From contig JANSYK010000001.1 in assembly GCA_024742485.1 (NCBI GenBank), positions 1,178,001-1,242,000 of the forward strand: a stretch of 64,000 nucleotides of DNA, given 5' to 3'. Positions 60,174 to 64,000 of this stretch are shown piece after piece. Under the pieces are notes generated by a model. That model was not told where the DNA came from. It saw only the letters and a list, made by a program, of their open reading frames with translations, and did no database searches. The position numbers and the translations under genes were made by a program. Position 1 is the stretch's first letter, and each line of letters opens with the position of its first letter. The DNA comes from Alphaproteobacteria bacterium. Lineage in GTDB: Bacteria > Pseudomonadota > Alphaproteobacteria > Rhizobiales > Rhizobiaceae.

Positions 60174-61478
60174 TCAAAGAACCATGGCCGTCCGCCGCCA
60201 GAAATCAGACATCATCGCAGGGTCCCGGCGGGCCTCCAGCGCACGCCAGTTCGGGAAGGATGCTGCGAAAGTCTCCGGCCCCATCCGCCCGTCCTTGTAC
60301 GGATTGACTGCACCGCCCACATTCATGACGATGTCGTCGAGCGCATCGAGCAGTTTCAGTGTGCGCGGACCCTGATTGCTGAAGTCCAGGGTCAGGGTAA
60401 AGCCCGGTTTTGGAAACGAAAGCAGTCCCGGCGAACGGGCCGGCCCGAACCGTTTGAGAACGGTCAGGAACGACGCGTGCCCGTGCTGCTGCGCGCATTC
60501 CATCAATCGCACCGTGGTGTCGTGACCTTGTTCTTCCGGATAGACACTTTGGTGCTGATACAGACCGCGCGGCCCATAAAGCCGGTTCCAGTTGCCGATG
60601 GCATCCAGCGGATAGAAGTACCCGGACCAGGGAACTGTCTGCGTGTGCTCTCCGGCCTTGTGTTTTCGATAATACAATTCATTGAAAACACGCAGGGAGG
60701 CTGAGTTGATCAGATTGACCGGTGGAGTGAAAGGCACCGAAATACGGGGCGCTCCGGGCTGTTTCGCCTTCGCCTGAGCAGCATCCGCATGGTCACCTCC
60801 CATAAGGACGCCACGGCCAAAATGACGTCCCCTGGCCATCTGGTCGATCCACGCGACGGCATATTCATGCGCCTCGTCGAACGCCTTGAAATGGGCAAAA
60901 TAATCTTCGAGCCGGTCAAACCGAAAGCTGCGCTGACGGATATCGGGACTGCCCACTCTCATCAGTCTGATCGTTGCCTCGGTGATCAAACCGGTCAGGC
61001 CCATTCCGCCAAGCGTGGCAGCGAAATAGTCGGCGTTGTCGTCAGGTGCGCAGATCAGGGATTGGCCATCGCTGCGCAGCAGTTTGAATTGCACGACATG
61101 CATCCCGAATGTGCTACGCCGGTGATGGTTCTTGCCATGCACGTCATTGGCGATGGCGCCCGCAACGCTGACATAGCGTGTGCCCGGTGTAACAGGCAGG
61201 AAATAGCCCCGCGGGATCGCAAAGGCCAGAATGTCGTCAAGCAATAGACCGGGTTCACAGGTGAGCGCGCCGGTGGCCTCGTCAAATCCCAAAATCCGAT
61301 TGGCATTTCGGCAATCGATGAGCATGCCGCGATCATTGTGGCAACTATCGCCGTAAGACCGTCCATTGCCGAAAGCCAGCCACGTCTCATGCCTGGAAAA
61401 CGCACCTGCGTCCAAATCACTGAATGGGATGGCTGCACGCTCTGCGTGGACAGTCCGGCCCCAACTCTCGTAACTCAT
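60174..61478 (-). CDS. FAD-binding oxidoreductase, DprE1-like (decaprenylphosphoryl-ribose 2-oxidase family)
   Basis: MSYESWGRTVHAERAAIPFSDLD; LAFGNGRSYGDSCHNDRGMLIDCRNANRIL; GAIANDVHGKNHHRRSTFGMHVVQFKLLRSDG. Start 61478 overlaps the upstream UbiA gene. Confidence 0.88.
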   Translation of the reverse strand: MSYESWGRTVHAERAAIPFSDLDAGAFSRHETWLAFGNGRSYGDSCHNDRGMLIDCRNANRILGFDEATGALTCEPGLLLDDILAFAIPRGYFLPVTPGTRYVSVAGAIANDVHGKNHHRRSTFGMHVVQFKLLRSDGQSLICAPDDNADYFAATLGGMGLTGLITEATIRLMRVGSPDIRQRSFRFDRLEDYFAHFKAFDEAHEYAVAWIDQMARGRHFGRGVLMGGDHADAAQAKAKQPGAPRISVPFTPPVNLINSASLRVFNELYYRKHKAGEHTQTVPWSGYFYPLDAIGNWNRLYGPRGLYQHQSVYPEEQGHDTTVRLMECAQQHGHASFLTVLKRFGPARSPGLLSFPKPGFTLTLDFSNQGPRTLKLLDALDDIVMNVGGAVNPYKDGRMGPETFAASFPNWRALEARRDPAMMSDFWRRTAMVL

Positions 61479-62917
61479 AGCGAAACGACGGCGCCAAACA
61501 GCACCAGGACCGCCCCGACCACCGTAACCAGTTGACTGCGCCAGTCGCTGATGAGGAAAACCACGGGATCGTCTTCCATCTGGCCCCTCCGGGCCAGCAT
61601 CCAGATCCGTAGCAGCATGTAGAGGATCAGCGGACAAAGCGGCCATAGCAGCGCCGGACTGGCATACATCTCGCTGACTTCATCGCTGTGGACATAAAGC
61701 GCCAGAACGAGCGCGGATCCGAAAGCCGAGGAAATACCCGCCTGGCCAATCATCTCGAAATCGACCGCGTAGTACCCGCGACCCAATTGCTTCGAACCCT
61801 CGTCACCGGCAAGTTCCTGGAGTTCGACATATCGCTTGACCAGTGCCAGCGACAGGAAGAAGAAGATCGAAAATGCAAGCAGCCAGAACGAAAGTTCGAC
61901 ACTTGCGGCGGCGGCGCCGGCAATGATGCGCAGGGTGAAAAGTCCCGCCAACGCGAAGACGTCGACAAGCAGTTTGCTTTTCAAGACAAATGAATAGGCC
62001 GTGGTTGCTGCAATATAAAGAAGCAGAACACCCAAAAACAACGGCGGCAGCAACAACGCGATGCCGAGCGAAACGATCAGCAGGGATGCCCCCAGAAACA
62101 ATCCGAATGGTATGGACAATTGTCCGCTGGCAAAGGGTCGTAATCTCTTGCGCACATGCCGCCGGTCATTCTCCAGGTCAGCCAGATCGTTGAGCACGTA
62201 GACAAATGAGGCAGCGAAGGAAAACGACACGAAGGCGGCCACGACCGTGAGCACCATGACGACATTGAAGACTTCATGATTGAGAATCAGCGGCACGGCC
62301 AACAACGAATTCTTCAACCATTGATGAACCCGGATACCCTTTAGAACGGACCGCAATCCGCCCTTCGGCTTGACCAGGCATTTCGCATCATGGTTCCGTT
62401 GCCAGCGGTTGGCTGCTCGGTCGGGGGCCACGACAATTGCCTCGTTCGCCGCTTCGAACACGGCAACATCATCACTGCTGTCACCGACATAGTCGAAACC
62501 GCCAACGCCGAATTTCTGCACCAGAACATCGCGTTTGCGTGACGCGGTCAAATTGATCGTGTCAGAACTGTGCAGGACAGCATGGAATATGCCGAGGTGA
62601 CCAGCCACCCCGTGGGCGACCTTCTTGGGTGCGCCGGTTGCCAGAATGATCGTTCGGCCGGTACGCCGCTCATTTTCGAGAAACTCCAGGACTTCAGGCC
62701 GATAGGGCCAGGTCGCCGGATCACGATCCGATTGTTCGGCAACGGCTGTTTTCAGAGCCGCTTTTCCACGCATTAGCCAACCGATGGCCGCAAACACCAT
62801 CAGAGGGTTGCGCAGGATGATGCCCAGCAGACCTTCCCACAGCGTGTCGGTCGCCACCAGCGTCCCGTCAAGGTCAACGCATAGTGGAAGCTTGTCCGGA
62901 TCTGGCGTCCTGTCCAT
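61475..62917 (-). CDS. HAD phosphatase-UbiA prenyltransferase fusion (DPPR synthase-like)
   Basis: N-terminal HAD (LPLCVDLDGTLVATDTLWEG, DYVGDSSDDVAVFEAA) followed by UbiA (NDLADLENDRRHVRKRLRPFASG). ORF opens at 62971. Confidence 0.88.
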   Translation of the reverse strand: MDRTPDPDKLPLCVDLDGTLVATDTLWEGLLGIILRNPLMVFAAIGWLMRGKAALKTAVAEQSDRDPATWPYRPEVLEFLENERRTGRTIILATGAPKKVAHGVAGHLGIFHAVLHSSDTINLTASRKRDVLVQKFGVGGFDYVGDSSDDVAVFEAANEAIVVAPDRAANRWQRNHDAKCLVKPKGGLRSVLKGIRVHQWLKNSLLAVPLILNHEVFNVVMVLTVVAAFVSFSFAASFVYVLNDLADLENDRRHVRKRLRPFASGQLSIPFGLFLGASLLIVSLGIALLLPPLFLGVLLLYIAATTAYSFVLKSKLLVDVFALAGLFTLRIIAGAAAASVELSFWLLAFSIFFFLSLALVKRYVELQELAGDEGSKQLGRGYYAVDFEMIGQAGISSAFGSALVLALYVHSDEVSEMYASPALLWPLCPLILYMLLRIWMLARRGQMEDDPVVFLISDWRSQLVTVVGAVLVLFGAVVSL

Positions 62918-63387
62918 TTCTGTCTTCCAACCAGTCTCAACTGGCCCCACAGTGCCGGAACAACCTTCCAATCCGGTGAACGCCCCGCCCTATTCGGGTT
63001 CCCCAGGACGCGGAAATGGGTCTGTGGTTAACAAACCGCTATCCGAACAGGGTGAGTCGAAGGACGAAATCGAAGGACATTCGGGCCCGAACGGCAGCAG
63101 TCCGCCGCTTTGCGATCCCGACACCGCTCCGACCTCGCGCCCGTCTGCAATTGAGTTGCGATAACAGTTGCTTACCACCATGCGTCGTAATTCAACCATT
63201 AGCAGTTAATTAATGGGTTTGAGCAAGAATCGCCCTGTTCAGGTTGGTATTGATCCAAGGCATGACGCCGCACCTGTTTCCCGGCATTCCGGAGTGTTTG
63301 TGACTTTGTTTCTGCCGGATGGCGTATGTACTGCATTCAATCATTTATCAGCATCGATAAGATGTCCCGCCCCGCATTCAATCAGGC

Positions 63388-64000
63388 ATGATGATGCACG
63401 GACGCACTTTCATGCGGTCAGCGGCAATTGCGCTGGCGGTTATTGTTTTTGTCTGTGGTGCCTATCTGGGCCTGGACAAAACAATCAACTGGCTCCTGTG
63501 GAAAGATGCCAGCTCAATCGGCATGAATTGGGCGCACCACATGGACGCGCATCTGCCGAGTTTCATGGATCACAATGCCGGGCACGAAAGCAACAAGCCG
63601 GATTATGCATCGGATGCGGAGGAACTCGAGCACTTTGCTTTCGACATCCTGTCCATCGAGCAAATCTATCAGATCGACTTCATCAATGCTGAGGGCCAGA
63701 AAGTAGCCAGTTTTGGTGATTTCACCGCCTCCCGGCAACAGGCGCGATCAATTCTGGGCAACTCAATCGCGCCAGGTACCATCGGAACAGGTTTACAAAA
63801 CGCGGAGCATTCCGCCAATCCGGGCGACACGCATGCCCATACGGCTCAAATCCGGCATGGTGACGCGCATTCGCACCCCGTCGCCGAGCAATCTTTGCCG
63901 CTGGACCAGGGTCTGGTTGCACCAATCCTGAACCAGGGTTTGAATGAAATCGTCATTCGCAGGGATTCACCCCCGAACCAGCCGACAGTCTTCGCCGAGG
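63388..64000 (+). CDS. Membrane-anchored extracytoplasmic sensor-like protein, N-terminal part (runs off window)
   Basis: ATGATGATGCACGGACGC...: MMMHGRTFMRSAAIALAVIVFVCGAYLGLDKTINWLLWKDASSIGMNWAHHMDAHLPSFMDHNAG... one TM then periplasmic region; no stop before window end. Confidence 0.6.
   Translation, partial: MMMHGRTFMRSAAIALAVIVFVCGAYLGLDKTINWLLWKDASSIGMNWAHHMDAHLPSFMDHNAGHESNKPDYASDAEELEHFAFDILSIEQIYQIDFINAEGQKVASFGDFTASRQQARSILGNSIAPGTIGTGLQNAEHSANPGDTHAHTAQIRHGDAHSHPVAEQSLPLDQGLVAPILNQGLNEIVIRRDSPPNQPTVFAE

Overview
The window looks like a Rhizobiales-type alphaproteobacterial chromosome segment, densely coded, with no rRNA, tRNA or CRISPR recognised. From left to right: (i) the 5' end of cobQ (cut by the window edge), valine-degradation genes, a two-gene NAD-linked formate dehydrogenase and an orphan betaine-type solute-binding protein; (ii) an RpiR/RidA-controlled dipeptide ABC transporter with an MlrC-family peptidase and a DSD1-type PLP enzyme; (iii) a homocysteine S-methyltransferase gene preceded by a pair of ~94-bp intergenic repeats and a 22-bp palindrome; (iv) a ~17-kb 2-aminophenol-type meta-cleavage catabolic cluster (amnAB-like dioxygenase, semialdehyde dehydrogenase, several RidA proteins, hydratase, aldolase, formamidase-like hydrolase, Liv-type ABC importer, flotillin); (v) a corrinoid methyl-transfer cluster (non-pyrrolysine MttB homolog, corrinoid protein, MTHFR-like, methyl-THF methyltransferase, RACo-like activator, DUF1638 and 'virulence factor' proteins); (vi) a GbdR-like regulator and a dimethylglycine-dehydrogenase-like protein; (vii) a DprE1/UbiA polyprenyl-phosphate-sugar cluster. 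The strongest unusual signals are: a Liv permease fused in frame to an AmnA-like extradiol dioxygenase domain; an IclR regulator fused to a RidA domain; Arg-rich tails shared by four methyl-transfer enzymes alongside an acidic N-terminus on the corrinoid protein; and one identical 22-bp palindrome placed before two separated methyl-transfer loci. All family calls come from reading the sequence; no searches were run.
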